Source: Pseudomonas viridiflava (GTDB taxonomy: Bacteria; Pseudomonadota; Gammaproteobacteria; Pseudomonadales; Pseudomonadaceae). Taken from it: a DNA stretch of 64,000 nt. A model generated the notes under the pieces. The model had not been told where the DNA came from. It worked only from the letters and a program-made list of their open reading frames with translations, and made no database searches. The position numbers and the translations under genes were made by a program. Positions 18,305 to 27,854 of the stretch are shown here, in pieces (the stretch's first letter is position 1; every line of letters begins with the position of its first letter). The DNA is taken from the NCBI RefSeq assembly GCF_900582195.1, contig NZ_UTHA01000125.1, positions 1-64,000 on the forward strand, given 5' to 3'.

Positions 18305-19207
18305 TCAAGCGTTTTCTTCTATCCGGCGCACGTCACCCAAGGAATCACGCTGCATCGATTGCAGGTTTTTCTCGATGGTTTCGCACAGCGCTTCCATCTG
18401 AATCTGGTGTTCGCTGTGGCGAAACGGGCTTTGCAAGTCGGTACCGATGCGTTCGATGGCCAGCAGCATAAAACCCACCACGGTCGAGGCCAGCGGTGTG
18501 AACCAGCCGAGGGATTCCACTAGCCCGACGGGCACGATCAGGCAGAACAGCGAAATAAACAGTCGCGGAAAATACACATAAGGGTAGGGCAGCGGCGTAT
18601 TGGCAATTCGCTCCATGCCCCCCTGACTGTTGGACAGATCCACCAGTGTCGACTCGAGCCGTGCCAGACGAATGCTGTCCAGGCGCCCGGCCTTGTATTC
18701 CCGAGCGAGTAACGTCGCCGAGCCGGTGAGGATATCGTTGGCAAAGTTATTGGTCGTACCACTGCGGGCAAACTCATCGGCGGGAATGAACGCGCGGACC
18801 TCCTCAGGGCAAGGCTGGCCTTGCAGATGCGCCGCGAGGCAATTCACATAGGCGACGTGGCGGCGCAACAGGGTCGACTTGACCGGATTGACCTCGCCAT
18901 CGGGATCATCCAGCAAAGTCAGCACCTGCCGGGCGAAGCTGCGCGAATTGTTGATCATCGAACCCCACAGCGTGCGTGCTTCCCACCAACGGTTGTAAGC
19001 ACTGCTGTTACGGAAACTGATCAACACGATCAATGCCGAACCCAATAACGTCAGGGGCATCAAGGGCAGATTCAGCTTGGTGTTGAGGAACAGCATGAAA
19101 TCGACGGTGACGGCGATGTCCCAGAGCAGCAGCCAGAACAACGCCCAGCCGACATAGCCCAGGGTCTTGATGATCAAACGGTATTTTCTGACGATGGCAG
19201 CTTTCAA
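18305..19207 (-). CDS. bestrophin family ion channel
   Basis: A protein of about 300 residues. It shows the bacterial bestrophin pattern: a first membrane segment (LGYVGWALFWLLLWDIAVTV), LISFRNSSAYNRWWEARTLWG, and the membrane-plus-anchor segment ending in IERIGTDLQSPF. Bestrophins form pentameric ion channels in the inner membrane. I favour a TTG start at 19207 with GAGG six bases upstream, because the ATG at 19324 adds a basic unstructured stretch that overlaps the preceding gene. It is the last gene of the minus-strand exopolysaccharide run, but may be unrelated to it. Confidence 0.8.
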   Translation of the reverse strand: MKAAIVRKYRLIIKTLGYVGWALFWLLLWDIAVTVDFMLFLNTKLNLPLMPLTLLGSALIVLISFRNSSAYNRWWEARTLWGSMINNSRSFARQVLTLLDDPDGEVNPVKSTLLRRHVAYVNCLAAHLQGQPCPEEVRAFIPADEFARSGTTNNFANDILTGSATLLAREYKAGRLDSIRLARLESTLVDLSNSQGGMERIANTPLPYPYVYFPRLFISLFCLIVPVGLVESLGWFTPLASTVVGFMLLAIERIGTDLQSPFRHSEHQIQMEALCETIEKNLQSMQRDSLGDVRRIEENA

Positions 19208-19307
19208 ACGGAAACCTCGTGGCGAGCGGTAAGCGTTAACGCCTTGACTCGGACGCTGGTTTCGGGGGAAAGGTTCGCTAAATCGCTTCAGCTTTCGTCG
19301 CCGTCGG

Positions 19308-20357
19308 CTAATCGGCCCGGACACGATTGAAGGAAAATGACAGGGACCTTTTCATCAGTCTGGCCATCGGCGTTTCGATCTTTTCGTGGCTGACATAGAA
19401 CGCACCGATCATCAAAGCCACGGTGCCCCATAGCAGCAGGTGCGCATTCACCGCCGGATAGGCCATGTTGAAGATGATGAAACCGATCATTTGATGGAGC
19501 AGATAAAGCGGGTATGTGAGCGCTCCCAGGGTTGTCCAGTTCAATCGCCCGATGGCTGCGGTTTTGTTGGTTGCGATCAAAAGGAAGGTCATGAAGAAAA
19601 CGATAATGACGCTGGCGATGATCGAGGGGTCGTATTGCGTCGCATATTTGCTCTCGATCGACTCGGCCCAGGTAATGGCCGTGAAGGTGGCCAATGCCAA
19701 TGCTCCCGCCACCAAGGCAACGCGGGGTTTTGTAACACCCTTCGCCCAGATCAGGTAGAACGTCGCACCGGCAATGAAGTAGGCCGCGTAATCGGTGATC
19801 AGTATCGAGCGCAGCTTTTCAAAAGCGAGAACTTCCGCTGTGGCCGACACCAGTAGCCAGAGCACGAGGCAGGGTTCGATTCTGTCTATTTTCTTGAAGG
19901 CCAGGAGAATCGAGATCATCAGGTAGAACTTGATCTCTACAAACAGTGACCAGTACACGCCATCGATGGGCGGGACGCCGAGCAGGTCGCCAAGGAAGGT
20001 CATATTGATCAGGTATTGATAAAGGTCAGCGCTGAATCTGGGCTGCCCGAAGGCCAGTGTGATCAGAAACGTGAGCGTGCAGCACACCCAGAACGCCGGG
20101 CACAGGCGCACCACGCGGGAGATGAAAAACACCTGCAGATTGTTGCTCGACGCCGTCATCAGGATGACAAATCCGCTGATCATGAAAAACAGCTCCACAC
20201 CCAGGTAACCGTATTTGGCCACCTCGGCCAACAGCGGATAAGGCATGACCGACATGTCGCCCCGCGCATAGCCGCGAAAGGCGTAGTGAAAAATCACCAC
20301 GGCGAGCGCTGCCAGGAAGCGCAGCAAATCCAGTTCCTTCAGTCGTCGGTTGTTCAT
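19308..20357 (-). CDS. acyltransferase family 3 membrane protein
   Basis: A protein of 349 residues with about ten membrane segments. The N-terminus (RLKELDLLRFLAALAVVIFHY) has the LDxLRFxAAxxVxxxH pattern with the conserved histidine of acyltransferase-3 enzymes; GVELFFMISGFVI follows. Such proteins add acetyl or other acyl groups to exported polysaccharides. Its place in the exopolysaccharide run suggests that it decorates this polymer. I chose the ATG at 20357 (GGAG upstream) over an in-frame ATG at 20426. Confidence 0.85.
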   Translation of the reverse strand: MNNRRLKELDLLRFLAALAVVIFHYAFRGYARGDMSVMPYPLLAEVAKYGYLGVELFFMISGFVILMTASSNNLQVFFISRVVRLCPAFWVCCTLTFLITLAFGQPRFSADLYQYLINMTFLGDLLGVPPIDGVYWSLFVEIKFYLMISILLAFKKIDRIEPCLVLWLLVSATAEVLAFEKLRSILITDYAAYFIAGATFYLIWAKGVTKPRVALVAGALALATFTAITWAESIESKYATQYDPSIIASVIIVFFMTFLLIATNKTAAIGRLNWTTLGALTYPLYLLHQMIGFIIFNMAYPAVNAHLLLWGTVALMIGAFYVSHEKIETPMARLMKRSLSFSFNRVRAD

Positions 20358-20480
20358 GTAGGGGCGCTCCGGACGTGTTCGCGCTGATCGGGAACTGACG
20401 ACTCTGCCGAGTGAAATTCGACCCAAGGCGAAAGTAATGCAGCAGCGTGGGCATCGACTGTTCCAGGCGCTGTGTGACGG

Positions 20481-21947
20481 TCAGGGACCGCGTTGCCACA
20501 TGTGGATGTAGTCGACTTCGAAGGTAGATGGCAGATCAGCGTCGTCGACCACACCAAACCATTTCCACATGGCTTCGCTGTCAAAGACGATCTGCATCGG
20601 GAAGAAGAAGTGGCGGTTCTTCGATTCCCTGACCAGCACGCCATCGACGTACCAGCGCAGAGTGTCGGGCTGCCAGTCGAAGCCGTAGACATGAAAGTCA
20701 CTGGCCAGGCGCCAAGGGCTGATCCAGGTGCTGCCGTTGGCGATGTGCTCGTTGCTGTGCGGCGTCGCCCACAGGTGGGCGTTCATGTTGTAAGAGCGAT
20801 CCGACGCTGCGTTTTTGGTCTTGCCGCCAATTTCAAAGATATCGATCTCCGTGGCGTTGTCGGTCAGGCCCGTCCACGCCAGCCAGAATGCGCTCGACGC
20901 TGCCGAGTTCATCGGCTTGGCCCGGGCTTCGTAGTAGCCGTAGAAACCGCGTTCACGGGTCCGGACCATGGCTGAGGTGTAATCCTTGAAACCGAGTTCG
21001 ACGTACTTCTGCGGCAAGGTTTCCTTGCGAAAGACAATGTTCAGGTTGCCGTTGCTGACGCTGGCATTGCGAGGGGTGAACAGCGCCGGTTTGCGTCCGA
21101 GCGATTCGTTGCCGATGGCATTGTTGACGTGCCAGCGTGCGGGGTCGAGGGTACTGCCGTTGAAGTCGTCGGACAGCGTCGTGTTGAATGCCCAGCGCCC
21201 GGCATTGGCCTGGTCCGACAGCGGCAGATAAGCGTGCCGACGCTCCGGCACTGTGCCGAGTGGGCCGACGCGGGTCCAGGTATCGGCATGGCTGGGGACG
21301 GCCACTGACCATTTTTGTGCCAGGTACTGAAATGCCTGCTGGCGCTCTGCCAAGGACGCGAACGGGCGATCGTAGACCAGCACCTCGGCGATGTCGCCGC
21401 GAAAGTTTTCTGAAGTACCGACGGCATTGCGCCCGACCGCATACGGGCCGATCGGCACATCCTGTAGTTCCAGGACGGAAACCGTCGGTTCATACGCCGT
21501 GGTTTGCGCCAGACTGATGGCGAAGTTCGGCAGCACATTATCGTTGTGGGCGGTTTGCGCCCGTGAGCTGAACAACCGCTGCCACGGGTCGAACCCAGCC
21601 TGTTCGGGCAGCCGACGGGAGACAATCAACACCGTGACAGGTCCTTTTGCGCTGCGAATGCTCTTGCCCAGAAACGCCGACACACCACTGAAACGCACGA
21701 CCGCATGACCATTCACGGCATTTTCCAGGCGTTGCGGCTGCTCGGCGCCATCGTCGACCATCGCGTCATGGGACTGGCCTGATTTATCGCTCCAGTGCTG
21801 CACGCGATTCTGCGCGTTGAGGCCAAGGCTGGACGCATCGGCCGCGTCCAGCCACAGCACCAGCCCGGCATTGGGAGGCGCTTGTGCGGCGCTGCCAGTC
21901 AGCGAAACCCACAGCAGCAGCGCCGGCAGCGAGCGTAAGAACATCAT
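20481..21947 (-). CDS. secreted GH16 glycanase with N-terminal lectin-like domain
   Basis: A protein of 488 residues with a signal peptide (cleavage near residue 21). Residues about 25-215 look like a LamG/concanavalin-type domain (GLVLWLDAADASSL, VVRFSGVSAFLG, GDIAEVLVYDRPFA). Residues about 255-488 are a GH16 domain with the catalytic set E367, D369 and E372 in TEIDIFE, as in beta-agarase/carrageenase-like members. It should hydrolyse a polysaccharide outside the inner membrane. Its start overlaps the galE stop by four bases (ATGA), so it is translationally coupled to the exopolysaccharide operon. The substrate is probably the polymer made here. Confidence 0.87.
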   Translation of the reverse strand: MMFLRSLPALLLWVSLTGSAAQAPPNAGLVLWLDAADASSLGLNAQNRVQHWSDKSGQSHDAMVDDGAEQPQRLENAVNGHAVVRFSGVSAFLGKSIRSAKGPVTVLIVSRRLPEQAGFDPWQRLFSSRAQTAHNDNVLPNFAISLAQTTAYEPTVSVLELQDVPIGPYAVGRNAVGTSENFRGDIAEVLVYDRPFASLAERQQAFQYLAQKWSVAVPSHADTWTRVGPLGTVPERRHAYLPLSDQANAGRWAFNTTLSDDFNGSTLDPARWHVNNAIGNESLGRKPALFTPRNASVSNGNLNIVFRKETLPQKYVELGFKDYTSAMVRTRERGFYGYYEARAKPMNSAASSAFWLAWTGLTDNATEIDIFEIGGKTKNAASDRSYNMNAHLWATPHSNEHIANGSTWISPWRLASDFHVYGFDWQPDTLRWYVDGVLVRESKNRHFFFPMQIVFDSEAMWKWFGVVDDADLPSTFEVDYIHMWQRGP

Positions 21948-22999
21948 TTGAACGCAAGCAACGCGGGGATTTCGAAGGAAGACTGATACCCCTGCGGATT
22001 ACACGACTGCCAGCGCCAGGCATCGACAATCATCTGTTGCAGGTCGCGTTGCGCGGTCCAGCCCAGTTCCCGTCCTGCCTTGGCGGGGTCGGCCCAGCAC
22101 TTGGCAATGTCACCTTCGCGACGCGGTGCAAAACGGTAGGGAATGCTGATGCCGGTGATGTCCTCGAAACTGTGGATGATCTGCAGCACGCTGTAGCCGA
22201 CCCCCGTGCCGAGGTTCCAGAAATGGATGCCATGGTTGTGCTGCAACACCAGCAGTGCCTTGAGGTGGCCAATGGCAAGGTCGACGACGTGGATGTAATC
22301 GCGCACGCAGGTGCCGTCGACGGTGGGATAGTCGCTGCCGTACACCGTGAGTTCCGGTAGCCGGCCAATGGCGACCTGGGTCAGGCACGGCAGCAGGTTG
22401 TTGGGTCGGCCGCGCGGGTCTTCACCGATCATCCCGCTTTCGTGGGCGCCAATCGGATTGAAGTAGCGCAACAGGCCAATGCTCCAGCGCGGATCGGAAT
22501 CGCACAAATCCGTCAGCAGCTCTTCGATCATCAGCTTGGTGCGACCATAGGGATTGACCGGTTTGCCGGTACCGAAGTCTTCGGCAATCGGCGTGCGTGT
22601 AGGCTCGCCGTACACCGTGGCCGATGAGCTGAACACCAGGCGGAAGACGTTGTTGCGCGCCATGGCCCGGCACAGGTCCAGCGTACCGGCGACATTGTTG
22701 GCGTAGTAGTCGAGCGGCTTGCGCACGCTCTCGGCGACGGATTTGAGGCTGGCAAAATGCACCACGGCATCGATGTCATAGCGCCTGAAAATGTCGTCCA
22801 GCAGATCGGAATCACGGATGTCGCCCTTGATGAAATCGACCCGGGTCAAGGTCAGTTGTTCAAGGCGCGCGATGCACTCCTGACAGCTGTTGCACAGGTT
22901 ATCGAGCACCAGCACCCGGTGCCCGGCATTGATGAGCGCCAAAGCGGTGTGCGAGCCGATGTAGCCGGCTCCGCCAGTAATCAACGTGGTTTTGCGCAT
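21944..22999 (-). CDS. galE: UDP-glucose 4-epimerase
   Basis: A protein of 351 residues. The NAD motif TGGAGYIGSH lies at 8-17, and the catalytic Tyr151/Lys155 in YGRTK is preceded by the serine stretch FSSSATVYG. The length and the RFAPRREGDIAKCWADP segment match GalE. It interconverts UDP-glucose and UDP-galactose and so supplies a hexose precursor for the polymer. It overlaps the GH16 gene and follows the flippase gene by about 30 bp. Confidence 0.92.
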   Translation of the reverse strand: MRKTTLITGGAGYIGSHTALALINAGHRVLVLDNLCNSCQECIARLEQLTLTRVDFIKGDIRDSDLLDDIFRRYDIDAVVHFASLKSVAESVRKPLDYYANNVAGTLDLCRAMARNNVFRLVFSSSATVYGEPTRTPIAEDFGTGKPVNPYGRTKLMIEELLTDLCDSDPRWSIGLLRYFNPIGAHESGMIGEDPRGRPNNLLPCLTQVAIGRLPELTVYGSDYPTVDGTCVRDYIHVVDLAIGHLKALLVLQHNHGIHFWNLGTGVGYSVLQIIHSFEDITGISIPYRFAPRREGDIAKCWADPAKAGRELGWTAQRDLQQMIVDAWRWQSCNPQGYQSSFEIPALLAFK

Positions 23000-23028
23000 G
23001 GTGAGGTCTTCCTGTCTCAGGGACTGAA

Positions 23029-24447
23029 TCAGCGGGCGGTGAAAACCGATTTGAATTCCTGCGGCCAGTGCGGGTGGATGAGGCTGTACGCCACGGCGTA
23101 GCTCAGTGCGCCCAGCGCGATGTTGCCGATCAGATGCAAGTAACCTTGCAAGCCCAGTTGCGGTGACACCAGCAGTACGGTCGCGGCCATGACCAGCGAA
23201 GCAATCACGCTGCGGTAATTGGCCTCGACAAACCGCCGCCAGCTGTAACCGATGGCCAGATTGAGGCCGCGGATCTGCAGCGGCGTGATCAGCAACATGC
23301 GCGTGAGCAAAGCGCTGGCTGCGGCCATGCCGCCATAAACGTTGCCGAGGCTGTAGACCAGCGCCAGTGCCAGGACGGTAGTGAGTACCTCCGCCTTGAT
23401 CGTGAGGTTGCTGCGATTGACCGCCACCAGTGCGGTGGTGGCGTACATGGCGGTGTTGCCGATGGCCGCCGTGCAGGCCAGCACTTGCAACAGTGGGATG
23501 GCGTCAGCCCACTTCGCGCCGAAGATCAACAGGATGAGGTCGTTGGCCGTGAGCGCGAGGCCAATGAACAGCGGCGTCAACACAAAGCCGCTGACGGCGG
23601 TCGAGTCGCCAATGATCCCGAGCAGGCGCTGGGGTTCAGCACTGCGACGGGCGAACGCCGGCAGCGCATAGCTCAGCAGGCCGTTGTATATCGCTGTACG
23701 CGGCAGCTCGATGATGCGCATCGCCATGTTGAACATGCCGACCGCGTTCGCCCCGGCGGTCATGCCCAGCACCACGTTGACGCCGCGCTGCAAGGTTTGT
23801 GAACTCAGAGAATTGATGGCAACCGGTGCGCCGGCCTGCAACAGTTCACGCAAGATTTGCCGGTCGATGGCAAACGCAATGCGTCGCCGGTCTGCCCACA
23901 TCAGGACAATGATCGACACCCATTCCATGATCAGCGCCTGGGCAATCACCGCCCACGCACCCCATCCGCACAGCGCAACCACGATGCCGCCGACACCACC
24001 CGCGACTTTGCCCAGTAACGTGCGTGACGCGAGCATCTTGAAGTTGCCACTACGGCGCATTTGCGCCACATAAACCCGCGCCATCATGGTGAACAGGATT
24101 TTCACCGAGGCCACCGCCGTCAGCCATTGCAGCAGCGGGTCTGGCGTGTACAGGAAGGCCGCGAGCGAGATGATGACAATCGACACCAGGCTGACGAGTA
24201 CCCCGGCCCAAAAAGCCGTGCAGATGTGTTTGTCTTCCAGCCGTTCGAGGCGTACCAGCGGATCTTCCAGCACCGATGAGTACACCAGGCCAATCAGCTC
24301 GACGATGGCGATGATGATCGTGCCCACACCGAGTTCGGCCGGCGACAGCAGCTTCGCGTAGACGACAAAGGTGATCATCGACAGCAGGATCAGGCCGAAT
24401 TTCTCGGTGAAGATCCAGCTCAATGTCACCAGACGGTGATTGGCCAT
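23029..24447 (-). CDS. polysaccharide flippase, Wzx-like (MOP superfamily)
   Basis: A protein of 472 residues with about 12-14 membrane segments. The N-terminus (FGLILLSMITFVVYAKLLSPAELGVG in part) and the arrangement match O-antigen/exopolysaccharide translocases such as WzxC. It should flip the lipid-linked repeat unit across the inner membrane. I chose the ATG at 24447, which leaves a 13-bp gap to the upstream gene; the in-frame ATG at 24513 would overlap that gene by more than 50 bp. Confidence 0.85.
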   Translation of the reverse strand: MANHRLVTLSWIFTEKFGLILLSMITFVVYAKLLSPAELGVGTIIIAIVELIGLVYSSVLEDPLVRLERLEDKHICTAFWAGVLVSLVSIVIISLAAFLYTPDPLLQWLTAVASVKILFTMMARVYVAQMRRSGNFKMLASRTLLGKVAGGVGGIVVALCGWGAWAVIAQALIMEWVSIIVLMWADRRRIAFAIDRQILRELLQAGAPVAINSLSSQTLQRGVNVVLGMTAGANAVGMFNMAMRIIELPRTAIYNGLLSYALPAFARRSAEPQRLLGIIGDSTAVSGFVLTPLFIGLALTANDLILLIFGAKWADAIPLLQVLACTAAIGNTAMYATTALVAVNRSNLTIKAEVLTTVLALALVYSLGNVYGGMAAASALLTRMLLITPLQIRGLNLAIGYSWRRFVEANYRSVIASLVMAATVLLVSPQLGLQGYLHLIGNIALGALSYAVAYSLIHPHWPQEFKSVFTAR

Positions 24448-24460
24448 GGCGGTTACCGAT

Positions 24461-25414
24461 TCAATGAGCCGGGGTTGACGCTGTTGCCTTGCGCCATGTT
24501 CTGGCGCGGGCATAGAGATAGCGCAAGGTCGGTTTGCCGTTGGCGAAGATCAGCGCTTGCCAGGAGCACTCGAGCATTCGCCGGTACACGCCGAGCACTT
24601 GGTCATGCTCGCCGCGCCGGGAAAACGCTTCGAGAAAATCGGTGTGGTTGCTCAGCACGAAATCGATCCGTTGCTGCTGGCTGAGCATCTCGCCGTAGCG
24701 GGCGAGGTACACCTCGATGAAATGGATCTTGTTCTGGTAGTACTTCTTCGGTTGCGCGGTCATGTTGCCGCCGTTGACCGTGCGCTCCAGCAGCACCTGC
24801 GGCACCGTGTGGACCTCCCAGTGTTCGGCGATCCGCGTCCACATGTAGCGGTCTTCGGAGTAACGCAGGCTGGCATCGAAGCCGCCGAGTTGCATGATCA
24901 CTTCACGCCTGACCAGCGCGGTGGAGACACCATTGACGACGTTGGCGTGGATGAAGTCGTAGAAGTGCCTGCCGCTTTTGCGCCGGTTGTCCAGCTGCCG
25001 CCGGCCGTCGCTGTAATTGACCTGCGCGTAGCAGTCGATCAGCCCCACCGGCCGGCCCTGACGACTGAGTTCTTCATACAGGGCCAGTTGCAGCTCAAGC
25101 TTTTGCGGGTGCCACTGGTCATCGGCATCGAGCATCGCCACAAAGGTTTCTTGCGAGTGGCGCATGCCGTGATTACGCGCACTGGCCTGGCCTTCGTTGG
25201 CTTGCTGCAGCAGCGTCAGGCGAAACGGCGCGACGAAGTCTCGGACCCGTTGTGGCCCGTCATCGGTGGAGCCATCGTCAATAACAATGACGTGATCCGG
25301 CAGGCGGGTTTGCCCGACCAGCGACGCCAATGTCTGCTCGATGCTGGCGGCACCGTTGTACATCGGGATGACGACGCACACTGAATCCACGGAAGGGAGG
25401 GCTTGGTTGGGCAC
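24461..25414 (-). CDS. glycosyltransferase family 2
   Basis: A protein of 317 residues. The N-terminal GT-A fold is clear: VVIPMYNGAASIEQTLASL, VIVIDDGSTD, NEGQASARNHGM and the metal-binding LDADDQW. The acceptor part holds YSEDRYMWTRI. It should add one sugar from a nucleotide donor to the growing lipid-linked repeat at the cytoplasmic face. The sugar cannot be told. It lies 17 bp downstream of the polymerase gene. Confidence 0.9.
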   Translation of the reverse strand: MPNQALPSVDSVCVVIPMYNGAASIEQTLASLVGQTRLPDHVIVIDDGSTDDGPQRVRDFVAPFRLTLLQQANEGQASARNHGMRHSQETFVAMLDADDQWHPQKLELQLALYEELSRQGRPVGLIDCYAQVNYSDGRRQLDNRRKSGRHFYDFIHANVVNGVSTALVRREVIMQLGGFDASLRYSEDRYMWTRIAEHWEVHTVPQVLLERTVNGGNMTAQPKKYYQNKIHFIEVYLARYGEMLSQQQRIDFVLSNHTDFLEAFSRRGEHDQVLGVYRRMLECSWQALIFANGKPTLRYLYARARTWRKATASTPAH

Positions 25415-25431
25415 GGGTGGTTCTCCTTGGG

Positions 25432-26745
25432 TTACGCGTTGGCTGAATCGCGCGGCATTGCTCTGCCAGATACACGCTGACGCTGCGTTGCCGCTGAGGT
25501 TGTGGGGTAGACCGCGAGGTGATGGCGGAAAGACAGGGCCAGAGTGCAGAACACCAGAAACTCGGCGGAGCGGTAGTTGGGGATCACGTACGCCACATAA
25601 TTGGTGACGGCGAACAAGCCGATGATCACCAGCGCACTGGCGCGAAACTGCGCCGTCTGGTTGGCGGTCACGGCGCGGTATTGCTTGAGCAGGGCTTCGC
25701 CAAACATCAGGGCCAGCGCCGTCAGTTGGATGGCACCGCCGTTCAGCAGGGTTTCGACATAGCCGCTGTGGGCGTTACCGATATAACCCCAGCGGGTAAT
25801 GAAGCCATCGGCATCAGGGCTGGACCAAAAGGCGCCGAAGCCGTAACCCTTGAGAAACTGCCCGTCGATAAACGGCCCGAGTAGTTCCCAGATCAGGGTC
25901 CGGTCGGTGAGTGAAGGATCGCGACCGGCCATTTCCAGCAGCACCGCAAAGTTGCTGTAGAGGAACAGGCACACCAGTAGATAGAGGAGGGTGCAGCCCA
26001 GAAACATCGGCGGCGAGTGGTTGATGCGCAGGCGGATCAAGGTCAGGAAGTACCAATAGCTGATCGCGCCGGAAACAATCAGCGCCACCCCGGTCGCCGA
26101 CTGCGCGAGCAGGATCGCCACCAGCGAAAAAAATGCACAGAACAGCGCCCAGTGATTGCGTCGGCGAATCATCGGTAGCAACAACAGGATGGCGATCGCG
26201 TTGAGCCGCGCACCGGCATTCTTTTCGGCAAAAATCCCTTTGAAGGCGCCATCGCGAATCCCACCGGACAGGAACGCGACTTCAGGCATGATCACGGCCA
26301 GGATCAAGCCGATCAACGCCGCCCCGCCGATAGCGCAGCCGAGCATGAAGGTGATTTTTTCCAGCGAATAGTTGTAGGCAATGAAACCGGCGAAAAACAC
26401 CACGCTGAGCATCGCGATAAAGCGTTTGAAACTCAGCATCGGGTCGTGGGACCAGCCAATCGAGGCGATGACACAGAGCAAGAACAGCAACAGAAAGAAG
26501 TTGCTGCGATAAAAGGTTTTGCTGAGGAACACCTTGTTGCGGATGAAGAAAAATAACGGCACCAACAGTGTGATCAGGCCGCAGATCTGGTTGGCCACGT
26601 TACCTTCGAGGTCTTTATTGATATCGCCGAAGCTGGCGGCCCCGCCCAGACCGAGGACAAAGGTAATCACCTGGATGTAGAACAGGATGCCGAACAAGGT
26701 GAAGCCGTCGCGTAACGTCGAATACCTGATCGCCAGTGTGCTCAT
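25432..26745 (-). CDS. O-antigen ligase/Wzy-like polymerase
   Basis: A protein of 437 residues with about 11-12 membrane segments and a larger periplasmic loop after residue 270 (AGRDPSLTDRTLIWELLGPF, then KGYGFGAFW and AHSGYVETLLNGG). This is the Wzy_C/O-antigen-ligase pattern. It is most likely the polymerase that joins repeat units in the periplasm. The ATG at 26745 overlaps the upstream glycosyltransferase stop by four bases (ATGA), so the two are coupled. The longer open frame upstream is antisense to nothing useful and is a frame shadow. Confidence 0.85.
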   Translation of the reverse strand: MSTLAIRYSTLRDGFTLFGILFYIQVITFVLGLGGAASFGDINKDLEGNVANQICGLITLLVPLFFFIRNKVFLSKTFYRSNFFLLLFLLCVIASIGWSHDPMLSFKRFIAMLSVVFFAGFIAYNYSLEKITFMLGCAIGGAALIGLILAVIMPEVAFLSGGIRDGAFKGIFAEKNAGARLNAIAILLLLPMIRRRNHWALFCAFFSLVAILLAQSATGVALIVSGAISYWYFLTLIRLRINHSPPMFLGCTLLYLLVCLFLYSNFAVLLEMAGRDPSLTDRTLIWELLGPFIDGQFLKGYGFGAFWSSPDADGFITRWGYIGNAHSGYVETLLNGGAIQLTALALMFGEALLKQYRAVTANQTAQFRASALVIIGLFAVTNYVAYVIPNYRSAEFLVFCTLALSFRHHLAVYPTTSAATQRQRVSGRAMPRDSANA

Positions 26746-27854
26746 GATGACGGGCTCCCGATCAACGCTTTGAGGTAGGTCTGCACCGCGCTGGCATTGA
26801 TGAACCGGGCGGCGGCGTCCAGCCGCAAGTGACGCTGCAGATTGCGCGGTGTGGCCAGTTGCAGGGCGATCGCCTGCGCCAGGGCGAGCGGATCGTCGAC
26901 GTCGACCAGCGGCGCGACCAGACCGCCGGCGAGGATGTCCTGCGGGCCATGAGGGCAGCGGGTAGCCACCACCGGCGTGCCCGTGGATAACGCCTCTACC
27001 AGCGCGTTGGGACTGCCCTCGAAGCGCGACGACAGCACGAAGCAATCGGCGGCGGCGACCTCTGCCAACGGCGCATTGGCATAGCCCGGCAGATCGAAGC
27101 GGTCCGCCACGCCCAGTTCGCGCGCCTGCTCAAGCAGTGCGGGCCTGAGTGCGCCTTCGCCAAAAATGATCAGGCGCGCGCCGCTGTCCGGCAATGCCGC
27201 GAACGCGGTGATCAAGGTGTCGAAGCCTTTTTGCGGCGCCAGACGGCCCACGGCGACAATCACCGGGCCGGACTTTTCCTGCAGCCAGCGGTGGCTGGGC
27301 AGCCCGGGTGTCTTCTCGCGAAAGTCGTTGTCGAGCACCGGGTTATCGGCAATGGTCACGTCCTGACGGCGGGCCATGGTGGTGTCGACCAGATCCTGAG
27401 CGACACCCCGCGAGACACAGATCACCGGGTTGGGAATCAGCCGATACAACAGCGGCGCCAGCAAGTACGCGACGCGCACCATGAAGTCGGGGTTGACGTG
27501 TTTGTCATGGGAAAAGGCATTGCGCTCGCTGACGTGCAGGCGTGCCAGCGTGCCGGACAACGCCGCCGCCGCAATCGCCACCACGTTGACGTGGGTGAGG
27601 GCCGCCAGTTGTGCATCAAAGCGATTGGCCCGCAGAAATCGTGTGAGGGCCGGCACAGCACGGACGCTACGCGGACTGTTCAACTCAACCTTCTTCACGC
27701 GCGGGTCGAGGTGCGCGGCGTGAACGCCGCCGCCGGTGAGCATCAGCAAGGTCACGTCATTGCCCGCGTCCACCAGCGCTCCGGCCAGGCGCGCCATCAT
27801 TTTCTCAGCTCCACCGGCGCTGAGGTCATGCAGGATGATCAGCAGCTTTTTCAT
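26742..27854 (-). CDS. glycosyltransferase family 4
   Basis: A protein of 370 residues with the GT-B fold. It has the N-terminal glycine-rich HDLSAGGAEKMMARLA segment, GRLAPQKGFDTLI in the linker, and the donor site ALSSRFEGSPNALVEALSTGTPVVAT in pieces (with the EGSPNALVEA signature). It should add a sugar to the lipid-linked repeat. The start overlaps the stop of the next upstream glycosyltransferase by four bases. Confidence 0.9.
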   Translation of the reverse strand: MKKLLIILHDLSAGGAEKMMARLAGALVDAGNDVTLLMLTGGGVHAAHLDPRVKKVELNSPRSVRAVPALTRFLRANRFDAQLAALTHVNVVAIAAAALSGTLARLHVSERNAFSHDKHVNPDFMVRVAYLLAPLLYRLIPNPVICVSRGVAQDLVDTTMARRQDVTIADNPVLDNDFREKTPGLPSHRWLQEKSGPVIVAVGRLAPQKGFDTLITAFAALPDSGARLIIFGEGALRPALLEQARELGVADRFDLPGYANAPLAEVAAADCFVLSSRFEGSPNALVEALSTGTPVVATRCPHGPQDILAGGLVAPLVDVDDPLALAQAIALQLATPRNLQRHLRLDAAARFINASAVQTYLKALIGSPSS

